Assembly (NCBI GenBank): GCA_028753945.1
Contig: JAPNXP010000004.1
Coordinates: 1,860,001-1,924,000, forward strand
Source: Hexactinellida sp. DTS-2022
Taxonomy: Eukaryota > Porifera > Hexactinellida
Direction: 5' to 3'
DNA length: 64,000 nucleotides
Shown: positions 1 to 11,068 of the stretch, in pieces
How positions within the stretch are numbered: position 1 is the first letter of the stretch
How the letters are laid out: the number at the start of each line of letters is the position of its first letter
Made by a program: the position numbers and the translations under genes
Notes under the pieces: generated by a model
The model's database searches: none
Told to the model about the DNA's origin: nothing
The model's input: the letters and a program-made list of their open reading frames with translations, nothing else

Positions 1-550
1 TAGAGTAATTACAATATAGATAAGATTTCTGATTTACGTAAAAACCGATAATAAACGTAGAATGGATAAGCGATCTATTCATTTTAATTGATATATAGAA
101 ATAATATCTTTAGGATAATACAACCTCTAAATTTTCAATTGCTTAGACCAGAACCGAAATTTCGACATAACAGACGAACAAAGATAAAATTGAGAATTCA
201 GGCTTCAAGGTGATCATCTCCAGGAAATTCTCTATCCCCTGTCTAAATTTCAAATCACTACAATCAATGGGGGTACCTGAATTTGTACTAACGATTTATT
301 GGATTTTGTCCTAACTTTCGATATTAGTATTTGTCCTACATTTTTGTACTGAATTGTAGTGTATATTGGCCTACCTGCTCCTCCCCGAAAATATCGGATT
401 CGAGAACTGATTTCAATAATATGGGAAAATATAGAATTTTAAATAATATGGAAATTGGAAATTATAGAATATTGAAATAATATGGAAAATATAGAAAATT
501 GAAATAATATGGATAATATAGAATACTATTGGAATACCTAAAAACAATTA
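1..550. other. AT-rich intergenic stretch with short tandem repeat
   Basis: I see no gene here. Positions about 414-535 hold four to five degenerate copies of a unit of about 25 bp built around aataatatggaaaatatag. The rest is AT-rich without a recognisable element. Confidence 0.5.
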
Positions 551-1190
551 TTATAGGAAAACTTTCAAAATACCCATTATATCTGCCCTACATATAGGAC
601 ATTTAATTTTCATGCCACTAAACGTTCTGCACATCCTTGGCAAAAATCTGCATGAACATGATCACTATGCAAGAGTGCAAAATTCTCCTTCATTGGAAAG
701 AAACAAATATGAGAAATATTTTCTTCTTCATCGATTGTTAAGTCAGTGACTCACCTCACCAGATGAACCATCAGAGCTGTCACTGTGTGGAATAATTTCA
801 AGAGAATAATTTGCGCGTCCTATTGTTGATGCAATACTATTGAGATATTCAATTGGATTTAATGTACCGTTTGAGTATTTTTCATTATATTTATTTCTGC
901 TATTTCTTTTTGTATTTGTATTTGAATTGGCGCCCCTAGTTGTTTCAGCACATTGAATTAATCGTTGTAATTCGATATTACATTGTCCAAACATGCCATA
1001 AACTGACTGACGTTAGAATGAGGTGTTTTAATTATTGATTTTAGGGACTTGTGATAAGATTCTGCCCCATTGTTAGTGGCATTTTCATAAATTAAACGAA
1101 CAGATTAATTTTTCCAATTAGCCAAGTTCTACTTAAATAATTTCTAAACTTATTAAATAGCTCTTTTTCAGTATCATTTAAATCAGTTGA
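551..1190 (-). pseudogene. MULE transposase C-terminal relic with RING-like end
   Basis: Read on the minus strand, about 1180-1000 gives a piece ending RTWLIGK, then after a frameshift a segment with NNGAESYHKSLKS and PHSNVSQFMACLDN. This is the pattern found after the catalytic core of MULE (Mutator-like) transposases (TNN-x-E-x-H). Another shift leads to the stretch at 994-743 (IELQRLIQ...), which has no known domain. Below that, 705-551 reads HADFCQGCAERL and then, after a third shift, CPICRADI before a stop at 553-551. This resembles the second half of a C-terminal RING finger; the first metal-binding pair is incomplete (CFF instead of CxxC). Possible donor-like GT sites near 750 mean one break could be an intron, but several breaks make a dead copy likelier. 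MULE assignment is fairly firm; the RING reading is moderate. Confidence 0.6.
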
Positions 1191-1640
1191 TGGTATCGTT
1201 TTTGGACACATTTTTTACACCTTATAAAATTTGTCTGGTCCATAACTCTAAAAATATCATACTAAACCCGCAATTTTTATTTCACTATTGGATTCACGAT
1301 AAAAGTTCGCATGTGATGGGAAAGGGAAATTTTTATAATGGGTTTATTTCATGCCATAAATGTGTTTTGAAATTTCTTTGTTTATTCACACTTCAGTTTC
1401 AGTAAAGCTGTTAAATCTAATTCCATTGTTACCTTTGTCTCTTCAAAACTTGATAAATGGGTGTAAACACCTTGATGCGTTCATGACATGGCTAAAATTA
1501 CAAAATTGCAGCTGTGCCGACTGCAATTTCCTTTAGAGGCACTGTCAATCAACCAACGGAAAAATATAGTGCCTATAGAGGAACATGTCTCGGCACAGCT
1601 GCAATTTTTGGATTTTTATTTGTCGGAACAGATTACACTT
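1191..1640 (+). repeat. Detached fragment of the right-end array repeat, with hairpin
   Basis: About 1196-1440 matches the segment of the 53-64 kb array that contains tctggtccataac and cacttcagtttcagtaaa. About 1496-1619 is a degenerate copy of the same family's hairpin (gcagctgtgccgact ... cggcacagctgc). The open frame at 1187-1405 lies in repeat DNA and is not believed to be coding. Confidence 0.65.
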
Positions 1641-1697
1641 GGGACCAGAATAGGTTGCTAATAAATGAATACTGCTATTAACTGAGTTGTTAATATA

Positions 1698-2244
1698 GTT
1701 AGGGAATTTAACCTCAAATTATAGGTAAACCTTGAAAAAAATTGTTACCAAACAATTTATAAAATTATTCGAGATTTACAGTTAATCTCGAAAATCTAGA
1801 ATAATTTTATAAAATGACGTTTTAGAGTGTGGGTATGTGTATAATTTTACTCAGGTACCTGAATGGAGTCGAATGAGGGGTCACTTGATTAAGTTGGAAC
1901 ACAATTTGATAATGGAATTTTTACACATTCCTAAGACATTCCAGCGTTGCTATGGAAAAATTCTTCCAAATATGGACATGTGATATATCAAATTGCTGGA
2001 AATTTAACGCAGAGTACCAATATGGTGATAATAAGTTGATTGGAGCTGATTTGAGAAAGTTAGCTCCAGAAATGTCGGCGATTTACTATGGAAAATCAGA
2101 AACTGCAACCCGTGTAAAAAATTTTCCTCACAGGTTCGGGCTTCAACTTCTTTTCTATGTTTATTTGGGTCCAGAAGAATACTCTAGTGTAGAAATTGTT
2201 TGGTAACATATTTTTTTCAAGGTTTTGAGTTAAAATTCCCTCAC
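1698..2244. mobile_element. MITE with TA duplication and about 58-bp TIRs (copy A)
   Basis: The left end gttagggaatttaacctc is the inverse of the right end gagttaaaattccctcac, and the inversion continues for about 58 bp (attgttaccaaacaat inside). TA flanks both sides (1696-1697 and 2245-2246), as for Tc1/mariner- or PIF-type MITEs. A second copy, lacking the left end, lies at about 26230-26704. An 84-codon open frame occurs in both copies, but nearly all differences between them change the amino acid, so it is not a gene. Confidence 0.7.
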
Positions 2245-2307
2245 TAAAAGGGGAAATTGACTGTATAGAATTCCCAATACTTTTGACCAACATTTAAATT
2301 GTTGCCA

Positions 2308-2720
2308 CAAGGGTGGGGTTGGTTAACCGATCTGAGGCTACAATTACAATTCGAATTCTCACCACGGTTAACCGGTTAACCGCCCATCCTACTGAATTCA
2401 ATAAATCCTTTATAAAAAATTTATTATACACCAGAATAAGAATAAAGTATAAGCGCATAAGTATATTAACTGATACGTTTCGTACTTTAGGTAAATTTAA
2501 ATCAATGTTGTCCAATAAAATATATTATGTGGTGATGAGAAATGGATTTAGGACTACATATTCTGATAAAATTCAAAAAATTTAATACTATATAGTACAT
2601 TAATTTCCCAATAACTGTGCTGTTATTCAACAGACCGGTTAACTGGTTAATAAAATCTCTAACCGTTAACCGATGTCAGCAACGGTTAACCGGTTATCCG
2701 GTTAACCGAATCCAGCCTTG
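2308..2720. mobile_element. hAT-like MITE rich in ggttaacc motifs
   Basis: The termini caagggtggggttggttaac and, inverted, caaggctggattcggttaac form TIRs. The direct repeat gttgcca sits on both sides (2301-2307, 2721-2727), consistent with a 7-8 bp hAT duplication. The ends are made of repeated ggttaaccgg motifs. No coding capacity is seen. Confidence 0.65.
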
Positions 2721-2744
2721 GTTGCCAATAGGGGAGTTGTTATC

Positions 2745-2970
2745 AAAGTAAATCCATTTAATTATATTGTTTCAATTGGTGATAATTATACCTATTTGAA
2801 TCAACTTGTGATATTGAGTAGGCTTCTATTTTCTAATTGAAAACCAACAATATATATTCCTTAACAAGGACAGATTATGTGAGTATATTTCACTTAGCAA
2901 GAATACTCTTACACTATTAATATACTGACATGTTAATTATTACTACGCGCTTCGCTTTGTAGGTTTACAC
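2745..2970 (+). repeat. Fragment of the right-end array repeat
   Basis: Contains gtaggcttctattttc, gacagattatgtga and atatactgac in the same order as 53360-53480 of the right-end array. It ends in a short GC-rich gcgcttcgct motif. The host repeat copy appears to have been split by the neighbouring MITEs. Confidence 0.55.
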
Positions 2971-3083
2971 TACTTTTACAAACTTTCATTAAAAACTTGC
3001 AGTAGCATATTTATTTGTCAACTCAGATGTCCAAGAAAAACGATAAAAGCATTCTCCCTCTCAGAGTGAGGATAGCTCTGTGC

Positions 3084-3636
3084 CAGGGAATGAAAGGTTC
3101 ACGAACGGACAGAATTGACGTAATTCAGTTCATCTCAAATTGACGCACGTTCAGTTCGTTCAAGTTCACCTCCTAACTTCAGCTCCTCCAGCGTTCGTTC
3201 AGTTCGTTCATGGGCTAACCCGCGTTCGTTCAATCCGTTCAATTAAGTTCGTTCAGTTCGTTCAGTGTACAGTGAGTGGGCGAACTATTCCGTTTATGAT
3301 AGACTGTTCGATCCTCCAAGCTGTTATTGAAGTTCAGGTTAAGAAGTTAGAATCTAAGCTAAGAGACATGAGTCCACTAGGGATGTCCTGAATTACAACT
3401 TTTGCAGTCACCTATTATATTTAATGGATTAATATTTATAATTTATCTTTATACAGTTTAGTTCGTTCAGTTCAGTTCGTTCAATCAGTTCAATTCGTTC
3501 AATTCAGTTCGTTCAATTGCCGTTCGGAAACCGTTGGCGTTCGTTCAGTTCGTTCACCGAAAATTGCTTAAAAGCCCTGCGTTCAGTTCGTTCAGTTCAA
3601 GTTCAATAAGTTCGTTCGTGAACCTTTCATTCCCTG
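3084..3636. mobile_element. hAT-like MITE with gttcagttcgttc repeats (copy 1)
   Basis: Termini cagggaatgaaaggttcacg and the inverse cgtgaacctttcattccctg, with a perfect 8-bp duplication ctctgtgc at 3076-3083 and 3637-3644. Both arms consist of degenerate gttcagttcgttc tandem motifs. The inverse-oriented copy 2 is at 30824-32493. The 83-codon open frame inside is repeat-derived. Confidence 0.85.
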
Positions 3637-3700
3637 CTCTGTGCAATGAACGAATTCTAAATGAAGGTGGATGAATACTTTGGTTGATATAGATTATGAC

Positions 3701-3864
3701 CAGGGTTTCATCCAGGCGCGTAATTTCAAAAGGAAACTTTTCTAGGCGCGCGAAAATCGAGAGATGCTCCCATAGATGAAATACAAATTGAGTATTTTAG
3801 GCGCGTGTGAGCGAGCTCAAACTTAATCTAGGCGGGCGGGAAATTTTGCCTGGATGAAAGCCTG
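3701..3864. mobile_element. Short hAT-like MITE, 164 bp
   Basis: TIRs cagggtttcatccaggcg and cgcctggatgaaagcctg are bounded by the perfect 8-bp duplication attatgac (3693-3700, 3865-3872). The interior carries repeated ggcgcg motifs. Confidence 0.85.
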
Positions 3865-3872
3865 ATTATGAC

Positions 3873-4520
3873 AAATTGACCTCCTTTACACACGGTGAGC
3901 TTAAATTAATCATACTGAGCGCGCGTGATAGGGGACAAGTTGTTTGGAACGAGAATCGGAAAAAGCAATGATAAAGTTGACTCAGTTCTACGATCCTTGA
4001 TGAAAATGTAGATGAAATCTTTATTAAAGTCCAGGGAAATACAAAACTGATAATAGAAGACACTTATATTTTTAAGTCTTATGCTGAAGTGGCTTCTACG
4101 GGTACGATGGTGAATACTGACATGTATAACGTGATAAGAGAAGAGGAAGACAGACGTGCTAAAAACAAGAGATATCGGGAAAATAACGTTATAGTATATG
4201 GGTTTCCACTTGCCAGATAGGCTCACTGTCGAGGAATGTTCCAAAACATTTCTTGAAGCATCTAGTGTTTTAGATGTTATACCAAGGTTTTATGAGGTGA
4301 CCCGCTTGGAAAACATCAGAAATGCCTCTAAACCAAGACCAATTCGCATTCAGTTACATTCTAATTTTGTGAAAGAAAAACATGTTGCGAGTGCCTATAG
4401 ACCTAAGGCAGATCCTCGTTTTGCTAGCGTGTATATAAAATCTGATCTTACTTATGAAGAAAGAACTCTACAAAAAAAAACTATGGCAATACTTAAGAAG
4501 GAAAATTAGTGAATTACAAG
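3873..4520 (+). pseudogene. CR1/L2-like LINE ORF1 relic
   Basis: Frames give FTHGELKLIILSARDR, then SYAEVAST, then NNVIVYGFP and, after a shift at about 4198, TRLENIRNASKPRPIRIQL and SVYIKSDLTYEERTLQK. The same order appears in the ORF1 at 14820-15572 (DLKLIILCARDR, TYAEAAS, KNIIVYGL, YRLGKI, RPLKIRL, VYLKPDLSMKER), so both come from related LINEs. This is the N-terminal/coiled-coil plus RRM-like ORF1 protein of non-LTR elements. Stops and at least one frameshift make it dead. No endonuclease or RT follows. Confidence 0.7.
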
Positions 4521-5180
4521 AAAGAGATGGAAAATTAAGAATAACAAGGTTGTAGAGATTAATCAGTTACAATAACAAACCCTACTTTTAGATCAGAAAA
4601 GAAGTGTACATGCCGAATTTGCAGAATACATTTTTGGAGATATGGAAACATCTGAATTCTTACCTATTCCCGTCGTTAAATCTAAGAGCCCATTCCAGTC
4701 AAATTTTAGCCTATTCCCGTCGTTCCCGTCGTTAAATCTAAGAACCCATTCCAGTCAAATTTATTCTAATTTTTCATCATCATCTGTCCCGTACTCTTCT
4801 TTCCAATTACTTCATGTACTTTACACCACTGAACTTAATCTTATTACACTGTATATATTCTGAATCTATTTATATATTTTTATTTTTATTTTCATGTACA
4901 AATTGCAAGCGCATTGAGACATTTGTATAATGCGAAACAAATGCTGTATCATAATAATATTAATATTTGGAAACCGTCCAGTTTCTTCAATCAACTCGGA
5001 CATACAAACAAATATATATATATATTATATACACATGCATATTATGCATATACACCCCCATGTTTGTGTTATAATAGTACGAGCCCTCCGGTCTCGGTCG
5101 CTTTGCGAGTGTTCGGCGCTTCACGCCTCAACAAACACTGGACAAACACACACATATACAACAATTTCGCTTTTAATATA
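4521..5180. other. No gene; small tandem duplication and LINE/SINE-like tail
   Basis: A unit of about 57 bp around cccgtcgttaaatctaag is duplicated at about 4660-4770. Positions about 5080-5178 carry ctccggtctcggtcgcttt and then tggacaaacacacac followed by aatttcgcttttaatat. A similar tail ends at about 22615, so this may be the 3' end of an RTE- or SINE-like element. Confidence 0.35.
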
Positions 5181-5665
5181 CACTACCCGGACAAAAGTAT
5201 TCAACTAACCAACATTTCCCCATTGAAAATAGTACTATAGTGGGCCTAATAATATTGTTCATTGTATTAAAACTTTATGACATACGTGTATTGCTATTTT
5301 GATTTCAGATTCGTATTCTAAGCATTCGAATTACCCATTGTAGATGCTTTCATATTGATTACATATTAATTCGGTTGAAAATTATCACAAAATGGCAACA
5401 TGTGCCACCTGTTCCCATCTCTCTCATAGTGGCAATATGGGAAAAGTGGTGCATAGTGGCACAGGATGATAATTTTAACCAAATAAAAAGGAATTAAATT
5501 GAAAGCATCTATAATTGTTAATTCGAATGCGGAAAATACGAATTTGTAATCGAAATAGAAATATCTCATGTAATTTGAATACACAATCTTCCATTGTTAA
5601 ACATAATATAGTACTACTTTCAGAGGGAAAATGTTGGGTGGTCGAATACTTTTGTCCGGGTACTG
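5181..5665. mobile_element. Tc1-like MITE, 485 bp (copy 1)
   Basis: Ends cactacccggacaaaagtat and, inverted, cagtacccggacaaaagtat, with TA on both sides. The two halves are partly inverted copies of each other. Copy 2 is at 12529-13012; related members are at 11069-12015 and 32896-33472. Noncoding. Confidence 0.8.
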
Positions 5666-5970
5666 TATATAGTACGTATAAATCTCCAACCAATTTTATG
5701 CAAAATGTATATAATCATTTGAATGTATTTTACAATAATCACAAATCTGAGAAAATTGGTTGGAGATAGAGCATCGAAATGTATCATCATTGAATAGGAA
5801 GTTAAGGACGGGCTACCGATTGGATCCATTGACTAAGCTGTAACTATATTCCTACTCGAGATATTACCTCAATCATTGAATTCACGTTTCCAAGGCAACA
5901 GAGGAATGTGATAACATTCCAGAATTGATTCTGAGATATTTTATGTAAAATAACTCCTAGATGGGTTGGC
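5666..5970. other. No gene; isolated ggaatgt/RFX-like motif cluster
   Basis: Nothing coding is visible. About 5885-5925 contains gtttccaaggcaacagagg followed by two ggaatgt/cattcc motifs, the same arrangement that is found inside the foldback arms to the right. Confidence 0.35.
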
Positions 5971-7052
5971 CCATGGCCTACTTAATATACGGCTATATAT
6001 GTCGCCGAGAAGGCCATAAAACAAAGAGGCCAGTTTCTAATCTTCAAAATGGAGAATTGATCTATATTCGAATAATTAGCAATGATAGAGCTGAAAAGTG
6101 TATTATAACTATATAGGAATATGGTATCCAGGTATACATAGCACCCTCCAGAATTGTGATATGTCATCATCTGATGACGTTATGGTTATTTTTGTTGCGA
6201 AATATCTTGTTTTTCTAGAATACTTTTAACATAGTTAAACGCGTTACAAATGTTCAAAATTGGAGCATGGTTATACCCAGAAGTAGTAGAATAAAATATA
6301 TCGAAATTATAAATGGAATGTTGACACATTCCTCGGTTGCCATGGAAAATTTATATTTCTTAAAATGTGCCATAACTCAAAAACTATGAATGTTATGTAA
6401 ACTAGACTGGTACTGATCTGTTCGGAATAGGTAACTTCCTATTCATCGATAATACATTTTATATGCCTAACTTCAATAATTTTTGAGATAGTGAGTCATT
6501 ACCTAATAATGAATTAAGTGTTAATTATCTCATTATCTCAAAAATTATTGAAGTTAGGCATATAAAATGTATTATCGATGAATAGGAAGTTACCAATTCC
6601 GGATAGATCAGTACCAGCCTAGTTTACATAACATTCATAGTTTTTGAGTTATGGCACATTTTAGGAAATATACATTTTCCATGGCAACCGAGGAATGTGT
6701 CAACATTCCATTTATAATTTCGATATATTTTATTCTACTACTTCTGGGTATAACCATGCTCCAATTTTGAACATTTGTAACGCGTTTAACTATGTTAAAA
6801 GTATTCTAGAAAAACAAGATATTTCGCAACAAAAATAACCATAACGTCATCAGATGATGACATATCACAATTCTGGAGGGTGTATGTATACCTGGATACC
6901 ATATTCCTATATAGTTATAATACACTTTTCAGCTCTATCATTGCTAATTATTCGAATAAAGATCAATTCTCCATTTTGAAGATTAGAAACTGGCCTCTTT
7001 GTTTTATGGCCTTCTCGGCGATATATATAGCCTTATATTATATAGGCCATGG
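5971..7052. mobile_element. Foldback element, 1.08 kb, about 530-bp arms
   Basis: The two halves are near-exact inverted copies meeting at about 6510. Ends are ccatggcctacttaatatac and an inverse ending taggccatgg. The 5-bp direct repeat ttggc adjoins both ends. Related termini with 5-bp duplications bound 23983-24792 and 45145-48893. The small open frames in the arms are mirror images and are not genes. Superfamily not identified. Confidence 0.85.
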
Positions 7053-8440
7053 TTGGCCACAGCAATTTGTTTGAAAAAGCTAAATTGAACATTTTACATG
7101 CGTTCAAAGTTTTGGCATATTTTGCCTATTAGATAATACGATGACGTCATTTCGACCAAGTGGCACCTCAAAAATATGCGTCTTGTACATGACCACCTTT
7201 ATATAAAACAATTAAATAAGTAGAAGCACCTTGGATTACTTATTTCGAAAAATAATTGCAATGTATATATTTAGTTGACTATACTAGTTCATCCATGGTC
7301 CAAGTCCATTCAATCGCGGCAACGCCTTAGAGTATAGAATGCTATGGTTAAATCTATTGTAAATAAAACCCTGACTAAGTCTTAACAACAGTAGAACCCG
7401 GTTAAGATGTACCAGCTTGGGAAACAAGCAAAAGTACTTACTATCCGAGATACGTATTATCCGTATGCACAATCCACGAGTCGAAATAGTGATTTGTACA
7501 ATGATGTAAATACGATGTAGGATATCAAGTCTCCAACATACTTAACGATAAGATAAAAGTATTTTAGTTGTCATGTACTCAAGCACACAAACACTAACTG
7601 AGTTCTGCTGACAGTTTTATTACTAGAGTCCGTACCAACCGAATTTATGAATACATTATATTTAGTCGGGAATATAAATTTGTTACAACTTATCCGAGCT
7701 ACGTCTATCGAGTAAGTAATAACTAATCATTCAATTGATAGATAGGAGAGAAAATAGGTTATTAGAAAAAAGTAGGTATTGTACGAATATACGTCTTAAG
7801 CAGAGTACGTACTAAGCGAATTGCACTCTAGTTTCTTTATAAAATAGCACAACGAATTCAAATAAGCAAAGTAAACACATCACATGTTATGAACTTTGCA
7901 TGTTAAATGATAAGTATGAAGATTAGATGAACTAAGGTTCAATTAAATTTAACATATATTTACCCAATAACAAAGCTGAATATTATGACAAATGTGTGTC
8001 TCAATATCATCCATAAATATCAGAAACATGTATTTGTACGTGAAATTTATGTATACAATTTGGAAATACACGCGTTGGAATAGAAAGATAACCAAATGTT
8101 GTTATTCCCATGGACAAAAGGACAGTTTGGTGGAACCAAACAATTGGTAGAGGATAACTAATAATTAATTATTATTACATATAGGTTATAAATATCTGCG
8201 AACAGAATGGTTTGATCAAAAATAATGTAAGTGAACGCATAACAGTAGTTTTGGACGATCAAAGCTAACTTCTGATTAATTCTACTTTTGGTTTAGTAAC
8301 GATAAATCTTTTAAACAGGGGCAAAAATTACTAGACCCTTGTCCGTGACCTACGTAATATCAGGACTTGGTCTTCAAATCTTCAAAAAATGGACTACAAC
8401 GATATTTGGGTTGTTGAATAAACAATTGTCGTCAACAAGG
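7053..8440. other. No gene; possible pogo-like MITE remnants
   Basis: About 7385 reads cagtagaacccggttaagat, resembling the left end of a Tigger/pogo MITE, with further tatccgag and aagcgaatt motifs up to about 7830, but no matching right end was found. The remainder is AT-rich without recognisable structure. Confidence 0.3.
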
Positions 8441-8446
8441 TTAGCC

Positions 8447-8815
8447 CTGTTGTATGCCAGAAAGAACAGTCATTAGATGATTAGTGGAGCGTGTCATTCT
8501 AGCATAGATAGTGAATATCCATGGATTGTGTCATTCTGGCCATGGGCGTAAACTTCATCAAAAAACCCATGGTGCCACGACACTTTATTCATCCCCTAGT
8601 TATCTATTTTTCTGGATAACGATTCATTTTGTGTTTCTGTGTCTTAATTAAAAAATTATTTAGCTCGCCATCTGCTAAATTAACTTTGTGGGGTTAATTT
8701 CGGTTTGAAAATGCCAGGGTGTCAGACACCTTTGCACCATGGCATCACAGCCGTCAGGGTGCCAGGCACCCGCCGCACACCCCAAGTTTACGCCCCTGAT
8801 TCTGGCATACAACAG
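8447..8815. mobile_element. Small inverted-repeat element carrying a nested hAT MITE
   Basis: Ends ctgttgtatgccagaa and the inverse ttctggcatacaacag. It is interrupted by the MITE at 8541-8798, whose duplication attctggc was created from this element's right end. Its own target duplication is not clear. Confidence 0.55.
8541..8798. mobile_element. Nested hAT-like MITE, 258 bp
   Basis: TIRs catgggcgtaaactt and aagtttacgcccctg are flanked by the perfect 8-bp duplication attctggc (8533-8540, 8799-8806). GC-rich motifs ccagggtgtcagacacc and agggtgccaggcaccc lie in the right half. Noncoding. Confidence 0.85.
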
Positions 8816-8971
8816 CCCTTTCAATTAATAAAATATAATTATTGCCCATAGTCCATAGATGATTTAATCTCTCATTAATGGAAATAAAATAAGTTAATGC
8901 ACGAATTATGTATAGTAGTCAATGTACTAATTTATTAAGAATAACTAGCTAATGAAACAGCGCATAAAGAT

Positions 8972-9560
8972 TCATTGTACTTTGAGCTTCTTAAATTTAC
9001 GTTTCCCTTCACCACTTGGTGATATTTGAGAAATTAAATTATTTACCTTATTAGATAAAATGCAATTCGTAGTAGATGCAAGTAGCTTTCGGAACACATC
9101 CCAACCTAACGCGCTACAGCATATACATCTCTCTTCGTGAATCACTTTGATATTCGTTGATGAAATCAATAGCCAGTTGAATGAGAATCTTGCGAGAGAA
9201 TCCAGCTATTAGTGATAGCATTAAGTGATCGTTTTGCTCGATTTCTACAAATATTTTCCATAGACAAATAATTGCCTTGAGTCAGATGGTCATTTAAAGA
9301 ACTTCTGTCAAGTAGTGATATAAAAACGTACTTGCTTTATTTAGGCTCTTCGATTTCGAGAAGTTTAGGTTCTGATAATGCCTGAAGACATGCTTCACAT
9401 TTTGACATCTTGAAATAAGAATGTACTGAGTAGCCAGCGACAAAAGTAAAACTTTGTAGAGTTCTTATGTCAAGAATTAGATTTGAGAAATCCTTCAATT
9501 CGTTAGAGTAGTCATTTAGATACAGTGGGAGTCAGAGATAGTTCTTACTCGTAATATATC
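8972..9560 (-). pseudogene. P-element-like (THAP9-type) transposase C-terminal relic
   Basis: The minus strand from about 9520 reads ELKDFSNLILDIRTLQS, then FVAGYSVHSYFKMSKCEAC, which matches the VAGY...C..C motif seen late in P-element/THAP9-type transposases. An in-frame stop after EIEEPK is followed in the same frame by FISLLDRSSLNDHLTQG, where relatives have a (L/V)DRGGL-type motif. After a further shift, 9169-8972 ends NKVNNLISQI and GKRKFKKLKVQ, like the basic tail of these proteins. Two or more disruptions make it a pseudogene. The N-terminal part is absent; a THAP relic at 21271 is in the opposite orientation and is not part of it. Confidence 0.6.
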
Positions 9561-9689
9561 CACTGTATAATTGTTAATTAAGACTACGTAAATATGTATT
9601 GAATTATCTTTATAATGTTAGCATATTAAAATATTTTAAATATTTTGTATTTCAATCGAATGATCCATTATGAGGTCACAATAAGCATG

Positions 9690-9767
9690 TTTATGGAGAG
9701 ACGCGGGCCGGATAATTTCGCCACGGGGGCCAGATCTGGCCCGCGGAACGGAGGTTGCCGACCCATG
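9690..9767. mobile_element. hAT-end-like GC-rich fragment
   Basis: Contains gggccagatctggcccgcgg and ends gttgccgaccc, a composition typical of one end of some hAT elements. No partner end or duplication was found. Confidence 0.3.
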
Positions 9768-9945
9768 CAGTAGAGTCTCCCAAACTGACACTCCGAGAAG
9801 CGGACAACCCCTCTAGACAAACCTCGTGAAGGAGTGAATTTTCTATACATGTAATAGTTAAGGACTAGACTCCGAGAAGCGGACATCTCTCTACAACGGT
9901 CAAAATCCATGCCCCCAATGTGTCCGTTATTCGGAAATTCCACTG
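9768..9945. mobile_element. Tigger/pogo-type MITE, 178 bp
   Basis: The left end cagtagagtctcccaaactg and the right end, inverted, cagtggaatttccgaataac resemble the termini of the autonomous Tigger element at 45590-48580, including the tgtccgttattcgga motif. TA follows the right end; the left TA is not preserved. It is probably a nonautonomous relative. Confidence 0.65.
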
Positions 9946-11068
9946 TATACATTTTTATGGAGGTGTTTAACTAATTAACTATTGAATTATCTAATTAAAT
10001 ATATAATCTCTGATCTTTAAGAAGAAATGAGAATATAAAAGTTCTGATTGCAAATTTGAATTTCACATGGTCAGCCACAGAGGACACTTATGCCACTTCA
10101 TGGATATTGGCTAAAATGATTTGAAATCACATTATTTGTTAATTTATTACTACGTATAGTAAGATATTTATAGTAATTTCAGAGTGGTTTAAAATAAAGT
10201 TACCAGACGAATAATGTGTCGGAATTAAAATTCTTATTGTTCAAATACTTCTGGCTGGTTAGTGCACTGCGTCTATTTTAGGAACGATAGCATTTTAATT
10301 GGCACAGTATGAATAGTAAACGGCTAATATGTGAACGTGTATCATATAATACTGAGCTTTAGCGCTTCATCGACAATCCTTGTATTTTGTTTTCATAAGA
10401 TGGGCAGGTTTAGGCGTAGAGGAAGAGAGGTATTTGGGGAAGCTAGATAAGATACATGGGACACCATTTTCTGAAATTCTGAAATTTATTAATAAAATAA
10501 TTGTTAAGATTTTGAAGCAAAAAATTGTAAGATCCTCAGAATAGAAGATTTCTGGCTGATCTAGATATGTTTTATTATGTTATAAAAATATTAATATACT
10601 TTAAAATACTACTTAATTTAAAACGAGAAAGAAAAAGCGATAATTTTTGCATCAGCTGCAATAAGCCATCAATATTAACTGGCATAGTATGACTTGTTTT
10701 GAAAAGAGAATATCATAACTTGTCAGAAGATACATGAATTATAATCCTACCTATAAAAGAGCTCTAAAATACTCCCGATTCACAATTTACAACAAAACTA
10801 ATAGCTCCGCAATGGGATGCATGTTTCGAATTACTAAGCTAGTTAAAAGAACCTTGAAAAGTCATATTACAGAATGCGTGCATGTTTGCCTTTGCATTCC
10901 AAAGTTATATAATTCGCTTTTATTTCTTAGTATAGACAAAATGCTAGAACTAATTAAATAAAATTTTTTGAAGAAACACAATTGTTCGATATTTCAACCT
11001 TCGTGCCACTGTGCCAATGGGCACCCTCCGAAAGCAGTGCCCGGATAAGGAAGATCTGAATGTGTATA
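9946..11068. other. No gene recognised
   Basis: AT-rich sequence. About 10228-10265 (ttgttcaaatacttctgg) looks like one end of the Tc1-like MITE family, without a clear partner. Short open frames have no recognisable domain. Confidence 0.4.

Noticed and set aside
1952-2206. 84-codon frame with a close copy at 26403-26657
   Set aside because: Both lie inside copies of one MITE; of the roughly nine base differences nearly all change the residue, which argues against protein selection.
3140-3391. Repetitive frame rich in VQFV residues
   Set aside because: Produced by gttcagttcgttc tandem motifs of a hAT-like MITE arm.
5982-7074. Two similar small frames on opposite strands
   Set aside because: They are the same sequence in the two arms of the foldback element.
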